From positions 21,401 through 85,400 of the forward strand of contig CACZLA010000003.1 of the NCBI GenBank assembly GCA_902781895.1: a DNA stretch of 64,000 bases, written 5' to 3'. The notes below the pieces were generated by a model. That model made no database searches. It was given only the letters and a program-made list of their open reading frames with translations, and was not told the origin of the DNA. The stretch comes from an uncultured Lachnospiraceae bacterium. GTDB taxonomy: Bacteria; Bacillota; Clostridia; Lachnospirales; Lachnospiraceae. The stretch's first letter is position 1. Each line of letters starts with the position of its first letter. The position numbers and the translations under genes were made by a program. Shown in pieces: positions 52,834-62,002 of this stretch.

Positions 52834-53898
52834 ATGAAATTCATTCACATAGCAGATGTGCATCTCTTTGCCACTCCTGATGCGGAGTTTGAGTGGGGAG
52901 AGAAGAGAACAAAAGAAATAGAAGAAACCTTTGAGGTTATTATAGATGACTGTAATAAAAAGGAGATAGATCTGCTCATCATAGCAGGAAATCTGTTTGA
53001 CAGATCTCCCTCTGTAGAGGATCTGATATTTGTGGACGACAAGCTGATGCGTCTTGAGAAAACAAGGACAGTCATGCTTTCGGGAAATGATGACTATATC
53101 GTTCCCGGTTCCGATAGTGCAGCATATAAGTTCAGATCCCGTACCGTGGTTCTTCCTCCGGATAAAACAACAAATGCATATCTTCGTGGAATCAATACCT
53201 GTGTTACAGGCTACAGCTACGGCAAGCCGGAATATACAGAGCACATTCTCGAAGAGATAGATCCCGGAAGACAGGATGCCATAAATATCCTGGTGGGATG
53301 CGGTGGTGACAAAAAACATATGCCTTTTAAGAAGGAAAAGCTGGCAGCAAAGGGCTTTGATTATGTGGCAATGGGGTATTTCAGAAAACCTGTCCATATC
53401 CTTAAGAACAGGATGGCATATGCAGGTTCGCCTGAACCTTTGGGACCGAAGGAAACAGGTCGTCATGGATATGTTCTCGGTGAGATAAATGATGAAGGAA
53501 CAAGTATAGAGTGGTGTCCTATAGCCAGAAGAAACTATGTGGATATAAGTATTACCATGACACCGGATCTTACAGCCAGACAGGTTGTGGACAGACTTGA
53601 TGAAAGAATGATGAAGCTTGGAAATGAGAACATTTACAAGATCATTTTCAGAGGCTTTTCAAACGGAAATATGAATTTTGATCTTACAAGGATCCATGAA
53701 AGATATAATGTTTACGAGATACTCAATATGACTATTTCGAAGGAAGATGAAAAAACGCTTCGTGTTGAAAATGCAACCAACATGATGGGCAGTTTCATTA
53801 AGGAAGTAAATGACAGCTACACACTTAGTGATGGCGTAAGAAGCAAGGCTTTAAGATATGGAATGGAAGCCTTGATAATGGCAGGAGAAAATGAGTAA
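52834..53898 (+). CDS. SbcD/MRE11-like metallophosphoesterase with altered active site
   Basis: A 354-residue protein whose order of motifs matches SbcD/YhaO-type DNA exonucleases, but most metal ligands are changed. D8 and H10 of ADVH are kept. The second motif reads GNLFD (N53 where the family has GDLFD). The third reads GNDD (D86 for the His of GNHD). The fourth has C156 in VGCGGD where homologs have His, and the fifth reads GYFRKP (Y182, R184) in place of GHIHKP. Nuclease activity is therefore unlikely. The stop is followed at once by the ATG of a membrane-anchored ATPase-like partner. AGGTGA precedes the ATG. It may be a structural or sensing paralog of the repair complex (inference). 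Confidence 0.78.
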   Translation: MKFIHIADVHLFATPDAEFEWGEKRTKEIEETFEVIIDDCNKKEIDLLIIAGNLFDRSPSVEDLIFVDDKLMRLEKTRTVMLSGNDDYIVPGSDSAAYKFRSRTVVLPPDKTTNAYLRGINTCVTGYSYGKPEYTEHILEEIDPGRQDAINILVGCGGDKKHMPFKKEKLAAKGFDYVAMGYFRKPVHILKNRMAYAGSPEPLGPKETGRHGYVLGEINDEGTSIEWCPIARRNYVDISITMTPDLTARQVVDRLDERMMKLGNENIYKIIFRGFSNGNMNFDLTRIHERYNVYEILNMTISKEDEKTLRVENATNMMGSFIKEVNDSYTLSDGVRSKALRYGMEALIMAGENE

Positions 53899-55638
53899 AT
53901 GTATCTTACAAAGCTTTTGATAAGAGATTTCGGAAAATTTCATAATAAAAGCATGGATCTTGAAAAGGGTGTAAATATCGTCTATGGAAAGGAAGGAGCC
54001 GGAAAGTCTACAGTCAGAGATTTTCTTGTGGGACTTATTTACGGTATCCCCAGAAGAGAGGGTATTACTAAGGTCAGATCCAATTATGATCTTAGAAAAC
54101 CAACTGACAGAACCGGATATTCCGGTACTGCTTATGTCAGATGTGATGATAAGGCATATCTTGTGGACAGAACATTTCTTGCCGGAGCAAAAAAAGCTTC
54201 GGTTCTTGATGTACAGTCGGGAAGAGATCTGAAGCTGGAGAATTCCGATACACTCTGCGGTACTCTTTGTGAAACAGATAAGAATACCTATCTTGATACT
54301 AAATGCATTATAGAGGAGCATGCATCTGACAGTAAGGAGCATCTTCAGGAATATCTGACAAATCTTACACTTACAGGTACTGCAAATATCAATAAGGCAA
54401 AGGCTATAGAGTATCTTGAGAATGAGAAGAAAAATCATATTCCAAAGCCCCTTATCAGAAGACTGGATGAGCTGGATGAGAAGATAGCCCAGTATGATAC
54501 GGTGGATGATGAGATAGAGGCTGTTGAGAATGAGATAAAGACTCTGAATGAAGAGTTTGTTATAGAAGCAGAGCGTCGTAAGCGTGTAGCGAGACGTCTT
54601 GTTGAAAATGAAGACGGTACTGTTACATATGAAACCGATCAGACTATTGATGAGAAGATAGACCGTCTGACGGAAAGAGAAATCAGTATAGGTGCCAGTG
54701 AGAAAAAACTCCAGCAGGAGGAACAGGCAGAAAAGGAAAGAAAGAAGCAGGAGAAGAAGGATATTAAGTTTACGGACAGGATTCCGGTAATACTTGCAAC
54801 CGGTATGTTTGTCATCCTTGTTGTCGCTGCGATAGTATATATACTTGATTTTGAACAGGTTATAAGAAATCTTTTCATAATCTTTACAGCACTTTTTGTT
54901 GTTATCACAACCCTTGACGGATTTAAAGCAAAGGGTTACTTTGATTCTTCCTCCGAAAAATCGGAAACACCGGATGAAGAAGAGTTTAAACGTGTTCTTG
55001 AAGAGCTGAAGGAAGAAGCCGAAGAACAGGAAGAGATAGAATTTGATATGACCTTTGCCAAGGAATATCAGGAGAAAAAGGCTGCTCTTAAGGAGAAGGA
55101 AAATGCACTTCTTGAGAGAAGAAACGAGAGAAACAAGCTCCGTCATGAGTTTGATACAGTATTTAAAAAGAAGAGTGAGCTTGAAGATGAGATAACTGCC
55201 ATAGATTTTGCAATCAGTAAGATAAACAAGCTTTCTGAAGGCTACAGAAAGGATGCGTTTGAGCATCTTCTCGGAAATGTATCCAGATATCTCAGCAGTA
55301 TATCCGATAATCAGTTCAGCGAGCTGATGTTTGACAGTCAGGGAAGACTTATTGTAAAGACCTCCTACGGTCTTGTTCCCGTGGACAATCTGACAGATGT
55401 AGATGCAGCAAAGGCATATCTTGCTATAAGACTTAGTATTGCAAAATATATGTCAAAGGAAAATATGCCCCTTATCATCGATGGAACTTCAATGCTTGAA
55501 AGCGCATCTGAGGTAAAAGCACTTGCTGATTGTCTGAAGGATATGCAGGAGGAGCAGATAATTATTCTTACGGATGACTGGGGAATGGATTCTCTGTTCA
55601 AGTCAAAAGGAATCAATACAAATCTTATCCAGCTGTAA
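53899..55638 (+). CDS. YhaN/SbcC-like membrane-anchored ATPase homolog, degenerate
   Basis: A 579-residue partner of the SbcD-like protein, starting the base after its stop. The N-terminus has a sound Walker A (GKEGAGKST, 30-38) after FGKFHNK. Coiled-coil arms (185-290 and 355-435) flank two membrane helices (about 295-317 and 321-339), as in YhaN. The C-terminal half-site is altered: NLTDVDAAKAYLAIRL (498-511) lacks the LSxGT signature, IIDGTSML (526-533) lacks the second acidic Walker B residue, and LTDDWG (557-562) lacks the expected His/Cys-type switch. It is also shorter than usual SbcC/YhaN proteins. ATP binding may persist, while hydrolysis looks doubtful. Confidence 0.75.
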   Translation: MYLTKLLIRDFGKFHNKSMDLEKGVNIVYGKEGAGKSTVRDFLVGLIYGIPRREGITKVRSNYDLRKPTDRTGYSGTAYVRCDDKAYLVDRTFLAGAKKASVLDVQSGRDLKLENSDTLCGTLCETDKNTYLDTKCIIEEHASDSKEHLQEYLTNLTLTGTANINKAKAIEYLENEKKNHIPKPLIRRLDELDEKIAQYDTVDDEIEAVENEIKTLNEEFVIEAERRKRVARRLVENEDGTVTYETDQTIDEKIDRLTEREISIGASEKKLQQEEQAEKERKKQEKKDIKFTDRIPVILATGMFVILVVAAIVYILDFEQVIRNLFIIFTALFVVITTLDGFKAKGYFDSSSEKSETPDEEEFKRVLEELKEEAEEQEEIEFDMTFAKEYQEKKAALKEKENALLERRNERNKLRHEFDTVFKKKSELEDEITAIDFAISKINKLSEGYRKDAFEHLLGNVSRYLSSISDNQFSELMFDSQGRLIVKTSYGLVPVDNLTDVDAAKAYLAIRLSIAKYMSKENMPLIIDGTSMLESASEVKALADCLKDMQEEQIIILTDDWGMDSLFKSKGINTNLIQL

Positions 55639-55681
55639 AGTGCAGAGGATCAGAGCATTATAGATAGTTTATGGAACCAAT

Positions 55682-56575
55682 ATGAGAATAGTAGATTTTC
55701 ACACGCATACATTTCCTGATAAGATAGCAGCTCCTGCCATTAAGGCTCTTCAGGAGTCCAGCGGAAGTATAGCTCATATAGATGGAACAAACGGAGCTTT
55801 GGCGGCGTCCATGAAAAAGGCCGGAGTAAATGTATCGGTAGTTCTTCCCGTGGTTACAAATCCCGCGAAGGCTTCTCATATGAATCATTTTGCCGCAAAG
55901 GTGAATGAGTCTTTTGAAAAGACGGGTATCTTTTCCATAGGTGGAGTGCATCCTCTTTGTTCAGATCTGAGAGCAGTTCTGAAAGAAGCAAAAGAGCTGG
56001 GTCTTAAGGGTGTGAAGCTTCATCCTGATTATTACAGGATTGCCTTTAATGATATAAGGATAAAGCGAATAATTGATATAGCCTCTGAAATGGGGCTTTT
56101 TGTTATAACTCACGCAGGTATGGATATAGGTCTTTATCCACCGGTCAGCTGTACCATAGATTCCATAATGGAGGTAGTTCGGGACGTAAACCCCGAGTGT
56201 CTTATCCTTGCTCATATGGGCGGATGGATGAACTGGGAGGAAGTAACCGAGAGACTTGCTCCGTTTGTATGCGACTATACACCGGCCGGCAGTAAGGGTT
56301 TATCGGAAGGAAAAGGTATTTACCTGGATACTGCATTTTCAATAGGTGAGATAGAATGGATAAATCCCGAAGATCATAAGGATTATCATCAGATGTCTGA
56401 CGAGCAGTTCAGGATAATGGTTAAAGCCTTCGGTGCCGAAAGGATACTGTTTGCAACGGACAGCCCATGGGCAGACCAGACAGATTATGTAAACCGTATT
56501 AATGATATGGGGCTTGGCCGTGATGAACTGGAAATGATCTTTTATAAGAATGCAGAGAAAATACTTAAAATATAA
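55682..56575 (+). CDS. Amidohydrolase-family metal-dependent hydrolase (TIM barrel)
   Basis: A 297-residue amidohydrolase-2 type enzyme: DFHTHTFPDKIA (metal His pair), GVKLHPDYYRI, VITHAGMDIG, LILAHMGGWMNWEEV and the final metal Asp in LFATDSPWADQ. All metal-binding positions of the family are present. Relatives include ACMSD-like decarboxylases and various hydrolases; the substrate is unknown. The ribosome site is weak (GGAACC). It begins 43 bases after the YhaN-like gene and may belong to the same transcript. Confidence 0.8.
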   Translation: MRIVDFHTHTFPDKIAAPAIKALQESSGSIAHIDGTNGALAASMKKAGVNVSVVLPVVTNPAKASHMNHFAAKVNESFEKTGIFSIGGVHPLCSDLRAVLKEAKELGLKGVKLHPDYYRIAFNDIRIKRIIDIASEMGLFVITHAGMDIGLYPPVSCTIDSIMEVVRDVNPECLILAHMGGWMNWEEVTERLAPFVCDYTPAGSKGLSEGKGIYLDTAFSIGEIEWINPEDHKDYHQMSDEQFRIMVKAFGAERILFATDSPWADQTDYVNRINDMGLGRDELEMIFYKNAEKILKI

Positions 56576-56604
56576 TATGGATAGCTTGGAAGGTGGAAAA
56601 TAGT

Positions 56605-56787
56605 ATGTCAGGAAGTGCATCGTGCGACTATTGTTGCTATTTTACATATGATGATGAAACAGAAGAATGGGTATGTGATGTGAATATGGATGAGGATGAT
56701 TATGGGAGACTTATGTCAACTAATTTTAAGGAGTGTCCATATTTTAAAGACGGGGATGAGTATAAGGTAGTAAGACACCAGATGTAA
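56605..56787 (+). CDS. DUF6472 small cysteine protein
   Basis: A 60-residue protein: CDYCCYFTYDDETEEWVCDV, then DEDDYGRLMSTNFKECPYF and GDEYKVVRHQM. This matches the DUF6472 family as I know it from Lachnospiraceae, whose conserved cysteines suggest a metal site. Function unknown. The ATG at 56605 lies 9 bases after AGGTGG; a GTG four codons earlier overlaps that site. It stands between the amidohydrolase and the PAS-CPBP gene, with short gaps on both sides. Confidence 0.75.
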   Translation: MSGSASCDYCCYFTYDDETEEWVCDVNMDEDDYGRLMSTNFKECPYFKDGDEYKVVRHQM

Positions 56788-56817
56788 TAGTTTTCATTTG
56801 GGAAAGGGATAATCTAT

Positions 56818-57870
56818 ATGGGGAATGTTGATACCAGTTTTGCTAATCGAGTTCTTCGGGATATGAATACAGGTGTCCTTGTATTAAATAAACAGGGAAC
56901 TATTATATATACAAATAAGCCTGCCCGCAAGATGCTGGAAATCGGGAAAAATGAAACCTTGGATTATTTTTCATTATTTATGGATATTATCAAGGATGAT
57001 TCCGAAGCATCTGCTTATAATGATGGTTTTAATGAATATATATTTCAGTCGATTTATTCCAAGAGTGAAACTCATTTAGGCAGAGTAAAATTTATGTCAC
57101 CATCCGGTGTGAAGCGTAGCTTTGAAATGACTACTTCTTATTTGGAGAATGATGAAAATGAGGATGAATTTCAGATAGTCATCACCCTTTGTGATGTTTC
57201 TGCAGAAGAGGAGCTGAGGGTAAAATACAGAGATTCCTCCACTATCTTTTCCGTTTTCCTGATAGGAATATGTCTGTGGCTGACTATTTATACTCTCTGG
57301 GACGACCTCGGTGAACCCTTTAGTAAAAAGTATATAACCCACGGGGTTGAAGTGCTGGGAATAATCCTGCTCTTCGTAATCCTGAAATTTTCCAGTCTGA
57401 AGTGGAAGGATATAGGTCTTTTTTCAGGTAATCCCAAGCGGATAGCTGTTTCGTCAATCATCATGTGTGGAGTGGCGTTTACGATACTTCTCACCATAAA
57501 GCTGATATTCAGGAATAATCCCAGTATTATCAGGCAGGGACCGTTTTTTAATTTTTCGGTAATGGATTTTAACAGGTGGTTTTATATAGTTACCGCATTG
57601 GTTCAGGAGTTCCTGGCAAGAGGCTGTGTTCAGTCGAATCTGAAGAGAATTTTGGATTGTAAACATCCGTCGGCTGTTTCCATATATATGGCTTCACTCG
57701 TGTTTGCCGTACTTCATATACATCTTGGAATAGGATTTATGGTAGGGGCAGCGCTTCTGGGTGGTGTACTCGGTATAGTATATGACAAGCAGGAAACAAT
57801 ATGGGGAGTATGGATCATTCACTGGTTCACCGGAACCATGGCAGCGCTGATGGGCGTATTCTATAAATGA
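56818..57870 (+). CDS. PAS-CPBP fusion membrane protein
   Basis: A 350-residue fusion. A cytoplasmic PAS-like domain (about 8-130: LRDMNTGVLVLNKQGTIIYT, then MTTSYLEND) is followed by about eight membrane helices (142-350) with the CPBP (CAAX protease/bacteriocin-processing) core. The core motifs are QEFLARG (263-269; the family has EExxxR, so the first Glu is Gln), FAVLH with H300, and H335 in IHWFTG (the usual Asn four residues later is Gly). Two of the usual catalytic positions are therefore changed, and protease activity is doubtful. A PAS domain on this family suggests signal-responsive control. GGAAAGGG precedes the ATG. Confidence 0.75.
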   Translation: MGNVDTSFANRVLRDMNTGVLVLNKQGTIIYTNKPARKMLEIGKNETLDYFSLFMDIIKDDSEASAYNDGFNEYIFQSIYSKSETHLGRVKFMSPSGVKRSFEMTTSYLENDENEDEFQIVITLCDVSAEEELRVKYRDSSTIFSVFLIGICLWLTIYTLWDDLGEPFSKKYITHGVEVLGIILLFVILKFSSLKWKDIGLFSGNPKRIAVSSIIMCGVAFTILLTIKLIFRNNPSIIRQGPFFNFSVMDFNRWFYIVTALVQEFLARGCVQSNLKRILDCKHPSAVSIYMASLVFAVLHIHLGIGFMVGAALLGGVLGIVYDKQETIWGVWIIHWFTGTMAALMGVFYK

Positions 57871-57904
57871 TGTAATTTTAACTATACAGATATGGAGGAA
57901 AAAA

Positions 57905-58645
57905 ATGTCTGAGTTATTAAATATCAAAGATTTACATGTAAGTGTAAATGAAACAGAGATACTTCATGGTATAAACCTTGAGGTTAAGCCGGGAGAAACA
58001 CATGTTATCATGGGACCCAACGGAGCGGGAAAGTCCACACTGGGTTATGCTATCATGGGAAGCCCCAGCTACGAGATCGGTAGTGGAACCATCATGTTCA
58101 AGGGTGAGGATATCACCGGTGAGGAAACCGCTGACAGAGCAAAAGCAGGTATCTTCCTTTCATTTCAGAATCCTATAGAGGTTCCGGGAATATCTCTTTC
58201 CAACTTTATAAGAAATGCGGTTGATACAAAGACAGGAACCAGAGCAAGACTTTGGGATTTCCGTAAATCTCTGGAAAAGCAGATGGCACTTCTCTCTATG
58301 GATAAATCTTATGCAGACAGAGATCTGAATGTTGGTTTTTCCGGTGGAGAAAAGAAAAAGGCTGAGATACTTCAGATGCTTATGATGAAGCCTGATCTGG
58401 CTATCCTTGATGAGACAGATTCCGGACTTGATGTTGATGCGGTAAGAACCGTATCAGACGGAGTGAAAGCATTTCACGAGAGCGGGGATGGTGCACTGAT
58501 AATCATTACCCACAGCACCCGTATACTTGAAGCTCTTACGGTGGACTATACACATATTCTTGTGGACGGAAAGATCGTTGAGACAGGAGATGCATCACTG
58601 GTTGATGAGATCAATGCAAACGGATTTGAGAGATTTGTTAATTAA
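57905..58645 (+). CDS. sufC: Fe-S assembly ATPase SufC
   Basis: A 246-residue ABC-type ATPase of the SUF iron-sulfur assembly complex. Seen: GPNGAGKSTLGYAIMG (Walker A), FLSFQNPIEVPG (Q-loop), GFSGGEKKKAEILQM (signature), AILDETDSGLD (Walker B) and ITHSTRILE (H-loop). It binds SufB and SufD and powers scaffold rearrangement. GGAGG precedes the ATG. It opens the operon sufC-sufB-sufD-membrane protein-sufS-sufU, the usual Firmicute order apart from the extra gene. Confidence 0.96.
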   Translation: MSELLNIKDLHVSVNETEILHGINLEVKPGETHVIMGPNGAGKSTLGYAIMGSPSYEIGSGTIMFKGEDITGEETADRAKAGIFLSFQNPIEVPGISLSNFIRNAVDTKTGTRARLWDFRKSLEKQMALLSMDKSYADRDLNVGFSGGEKKKAEILQMLMMKPDLAILDETDSGLDVDAVRTVSDGVKAFHESGDGALIIITHSTRILEALTVDYTHILVDGKIVETGDASLVDEINANGFERFVN

Positions 58646-58697
58646 ATATCTATGCAGATTTACGAAGTAGCTGAATAGAAAAAAGGAATAATAAAAC

Positions 58698-60113
58698 ATG
58701 GCAGATAAAGAAAAAACATACGTTGATGACGTGGACAGAAGCCTGTATGATTTCAGGAATGTGGATGAGGATGTTTACAAGGTCGAGGAAGGACTTACTC
58801 CCGAGATCGTTAAACAGATATCCAAAGAGAAAAACGATCCCCAGTGGATGGCTGAGTTTCGTCTGAAGGCTCTTGAAGTCTATAACAACATGGAAATGAA
58901 GGAATGGGGACCTCCGATAGACGGTCTTCATATGGATAATATAGTTACATATATAAAGCCGAAGGATAATAAAATGAGCGCCGACTGGGACGAGGTTCCG
59001 GAGGAGATAAAGGATACCTTTGAAAGACTGGGTATTCCACAGGCTGAGAGAGAGTCACTGGCCGGAGTCGGAGCACAGTACGATTCTGAGCTGGTATATC
59101 ATAATGTCAGAGAAGAGGTGGCTGCTCAGGGAGTTATCTATACCGATCTTGAGTCGGCAATGCATGGTGAGTACGGAGATATGATACATGAGCATTTTAT
59201 GAAGCTCATTACTCCCCAGGATCATAAGTTTGCAGCTCTTCATGGTGCTGTTTGGTCAGGTGGATCATTCGTATACGTTCCGCCGGGAGTAAAGGTTGAG
59301 ATACCCCTTCAGTCTTATTTCAGACTGAATGCTCCGGGAGCAGGACAGTTCGAGCATACTCTTATCATAGTTGATGAAGGTGCAGACCTTCACTTTATTG
59401 AAGGATGTTCGGCACCGAAGTATAACGTGGCAAACCTTCATGCCGGAGCAGTTGAGCTTTTTGTAGGAAAGAATGCAAGACTCAGATACTCTACTATAGA
59501 GAACTGGTCAAAAAATATGTACAATCTCAACACAAAGCGTGCCACTGTAGAAGAAGGCGGAAAGATGGAGTGGGTATCAGGATCCTTTGGATCGCATACC
59601 TCATACCTGTATCCCATGACTATTCTTAAAGGTGATGACTCAAAGGTTGAGTTTACGGGAATAACATTTGCAGGAGAGGGACAGGATCTGGATACAGGTC
59701 TCAAGGTGGTTCATACCGGACAGAGAACCGTATCTACAGTGAATACAAAGTCCATCTCAAAGAGTGGTGGAATAAGCACCTTCAGAAGCGCGGTTGTTAT
59801 CGGACCGGAGGCCAAAGGGGCCAAGTCAGCAGTTGACTGTTCATCCCTTATGCTGGATGATGTTTCACGTTCGGATACAGTACCTGCAATGGATGTCAGA
59901 TGTGATGATGTTGATATCGGACATGAAGCAAAGATCGGACGTATATCCGACGAGGCGATATTCTATCTTATGAGCCGTGGTATTCCGGAGGAGGAAGCCC
60001 GCGCCATGATAGTAAGCGGATTCGCGGATAACGTATCCAAGGAGCTTCCGCTGGAGTACGCAGTAGAAATGAATAACTTAATACGACTTGAAATGAAGGG
60101 TTCTATTGGATAA
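58698..60113 (+). CDS. sufB: Fe-S assembly scaffold SufB
   Basis: A 471-residue scaffold on which the SUF system builds Fe-S clusters. The beta-helix core shows KFAALHGAVWSGGSFVYVPP, VEIPLQSYFRLN, and LHFIEGCSAPKYN; the C-terminal part has VDCSSLMLDDVSRSDTVPAM and GHEAKIGRISDEAIFYLMSR, standard for SufB. It forms the SufBC2D complex with its neighbours. AAAAGGAATAA is a modest ribosome site. Confidence 0.95.
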   Translation: MADKEKTYVDDVDRSLYDFRNVDEDVYKVEEGLTPEIVKQISKEKNDPQWMAEFRLKALEVYNNMEMKEWGPPIDGLHMDNIVTYIKPKDNKMSADWDEVPEEIKDTFERLGIPQAERESLAGVGAQYDSELVYHNVREEVAAQGVIYTDLESAMHGEYGDMIHEHFMKLITPQDHKFAALHGAVWSGGSFVYVPPGVKVEIPLQSYFRLNAPGAGQFEHTLIIVDEGADLHFIEGCSAPKYNVANLHAGAVELFVGKNARLRYSTIENWSKNMYNLNTKRATVEEGGKMEWVSGSFGSHTSYLYPMTILKGDDSKVEFTGITFAGEGQDLDTGLKVVHTGQRTVSTVNTKSISKSGGISTFRSAVVIGPEAKGAKSAVDCSSLMLDDVSRSDTVPAMDVRCDDVDIGHEAKIGRISDEAIFYLMSRGIPEEEARAMIVSGFADNVSKELPLEYAVEMNNLIRLEMKGSIG

Positions 60114-60153
60114 ATCATTAACAGGAGACGGACATAGTAAATAAGGAAATATT

Positions 60154-61221
60154 ATGAGCGAAATGATAATTAACAAACTGCCGGTCCCGACATGGACATG
60201 GTTAAAGGTAAATGAAAAGAGTGTTAAGACTCCGGTGAAGGTTGTCAGAGCAGATGAGAGTATAGAGAACATGCCTGAGAATGTAAAGGTCGGAAAGGTT
60301 GATTTTACATCTATCTGCCTTGGAGATGTGGAGCTGGGAGCAGGAGAGGAATTCAGAAAGTTCTCCCATGCCGCAAAGACAGGCGGTGTTTCATATACTG
60401 TACCTGCAGGTATTAAGGTGGAAGACCCGATCCGCGTGACATATGATTTTAACAGCATGTCGTCAGATGAAACGGAAAGCGGAAGGCTTGCTCGTACATC
60501 AGTTGTACTCGGCGAGAATGCTGAGCTGACCCTGATCATCACTTTTAAAGGCAGGGTCGGATTCGCCGCAAATGATATCCGTATCAAGGCAGCAAAAACA
60601 GCAAAGCTGAATCTTGTGGAGATATTCCAGCTGGATGAGGGCTCAAGCTTTGTTGACAGCATCGGAGGAAAATATCAGGAGAAGGGTGGTCTGAATCTCA
60701 TTCAGATAAATAACGGCAAGGGAAATGTATGTCTCAGCTGCTGTGCAGATCTGGATGGTTACAAGAGTACTCTGAATATAGATACCGGATATCTTGTTAC
60801 AGGCAGTGACAAGATGGATATAAACTATGTTGCAAGACACAGAGGTGTTCTCACAGATTCAAAGATAAATGTAAGCGGAGTTCTGCGTGATCATGCAGAT
60901 AAAACCTTCCGCGGTACCATAGATTTCATCAGAGGCTGTAAGGAAGCCACCGGTGATGAAAGAGAGGACGTTCTTCTTATGGATGAGGGGGTTCATAATA
61001 ATACTGTTCCTCTTATCCTTTGTGCTGAGGAGGATGTTGAAGGTGCACATGGTGCTTCCATAGGAAAGATATCTGATGAGATACTTCTCTATTTCCAGAG
61101 CAGGGGAATACCTGAAGCAGATGTTACTGAGCTTATGGCTAAGTCAAGGATAGATGCCGTAGCAGGTCGTATACCTGATGAGGTTACACGTAAGCAGTTA
61201 TTGGGTGAAGATTGGGCATAG
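60154..61221 (+). CDS. sufD: Fe-S assembly protein SufD
   Basis: A 355-residue SufB paralog that completes the SufBC2D scaffold and aids iron acquisition. The N-terminal region is variable (LPVPTWTWLKVNEKSVKTP). The beta-helix and conserved end (GHR-like HRGVLTDSKINVSGVL, then HGASIGKISDEILLYFQSRG) identify the family. AAGGAAAT precedes the ATG. The next gene starts 7 bases after the stop. Confidence 0.9.
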   Translation: MSEMIINKLPVPTWTWLKVNEKSVKTPVKVVRADESIENMPENVKVGKVDFTSICLGDVELGAGEEFRKFSHAAKTGGVSYTVPAGIKVEDPIRVTYDFNSMSSDETESGRLARTSVVLGENAELTLIITFKGRVGFAANDIRIKAAKTAKLNLVEIFQLDEGSSFVDSIGGKYQEKGGLNLIQINNGKGNVCLSCCADLDGYKSTLNIDTGYLVTGSDKMDINYVARHRGVLTDSKINVSGVLRDHADKTFRGTIDFIRGCKEATGDEREDVLLMDEGVHNNTVPLILCAEEDVEGAHGASIGKISDEILLYFQSRGIPEADVTELMAKSRIDAVAGRIPDEVTRKQLLGEDWA

Positions 61222-61228
61222 TTGATTT

Positions 61229-61972
61229 ATGAGATTAAAAAGTGACGAAGAACAAAATAAGAGGCTGGAAGAAGAACCGGAGCAGATAGCCGATCCGAAT
61301 AAGTATAAAGGCTGTCTCGGAACAGGCACAGCCGATATGGATAAGATAGGACAACTTCCCACATATACAGCTCCGCCCGTTATGGAAAAAGAGGGGCTTA
61401 ATGTAAACAGCAATACCAGGAGAATCATTTTCAGAATTATCGGATTGATATTTCTGGTGATTATCGGATTTACTGCCTATAAGCTGACCGTATATCTGAC
61501 AGGTGATGGTGGAGAGGATATAACAGCCGATCTGGATAAAGATGAGGAAGAGCTGGCAGCGAAGTATGATATAACCTTTAAGGATAATGACAAAAGGGTG
61601 AAGGCTATACCGAATTATTCCACAGGGAAGATGACTGTCCGTTCAGGAAAGGATCTTCATCTCATATATATAAACGGAAAAAGAGTGGGAATAAATACTG
61701 ACTCCAGAGATTACAGATTTTTCGATGTTGGAATAAATCAGCCCGCCAGAGAAGCCATGAACAACATGAGTTATGAGTATGAAATGAGTATGATCATAGG
61801 GAATGATCTGATGGGCGGTTCTTCGGATTCATATTATTATTATAATACGAAAAAAAATGACTGCTTTGTGCTTACCGTAAATGGTAATTCAAACAGAATA
61901 GTAAACATGACCTATTTTACGGATTTCAAAAAAATGACCGAGCGACTTGTAATTGATGACGATGATGAATAA
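61229..61972 (+). CDS. Unrecognised membrane protein inside the suf operon
   Basis: A 247-residue protein with a charged N-terminus (RLKSDEEQNKRLEEEPEQIA), a single membrane helix at about 66-88 (FRIIGLIFLVIIGFTAYKL) and an extracytoplasmic domain of about 155 residues ending in an acidic tail (DDDDE). No cysteine-rich or iron-binding motif is seen, and I do not recognise a family. It starts 7 bases after sufD without a clear ribosome site, so translation is probably coupled to sufD. Its place between sufD and sufS suggests co-expression with Fe-S assembly, but not a known role in it. Confidence 0.7.
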   Translation: MRLKSDEEQNKRLEEEPEQIADPNKYKGCLGTGTADMDKIGQLPTYTAPPVMEKEGLNVNSNTRRIIFRIIGLIFLVIIGFTAYKLTVYLTGDGGEDITADLDKDEEELAAKYDITFKDNDKRVKAIPNYSTGKMTVRSGKDLHLIYINGKRVGINTDSRDYRFFDVGINQPAREAMNNMSYEYEMSMIIGNDLMGGSSDSYYYYNTKKNDCFVLTVNGNSNRIVNMTYFTDFKKMTERLVIDDDDE

Positions 61973-62002
61973 TAGATATTAGATAAATAATAGAGGAATA
62001 TT

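Noticed and set aside
53851-55266. - strand frame of 471 codons
   Set aside because: Antisense to the YhaN-like gene; rich in Leu/Phe/Cys/Ile from the lysine- and glutamate-rich sense strand.
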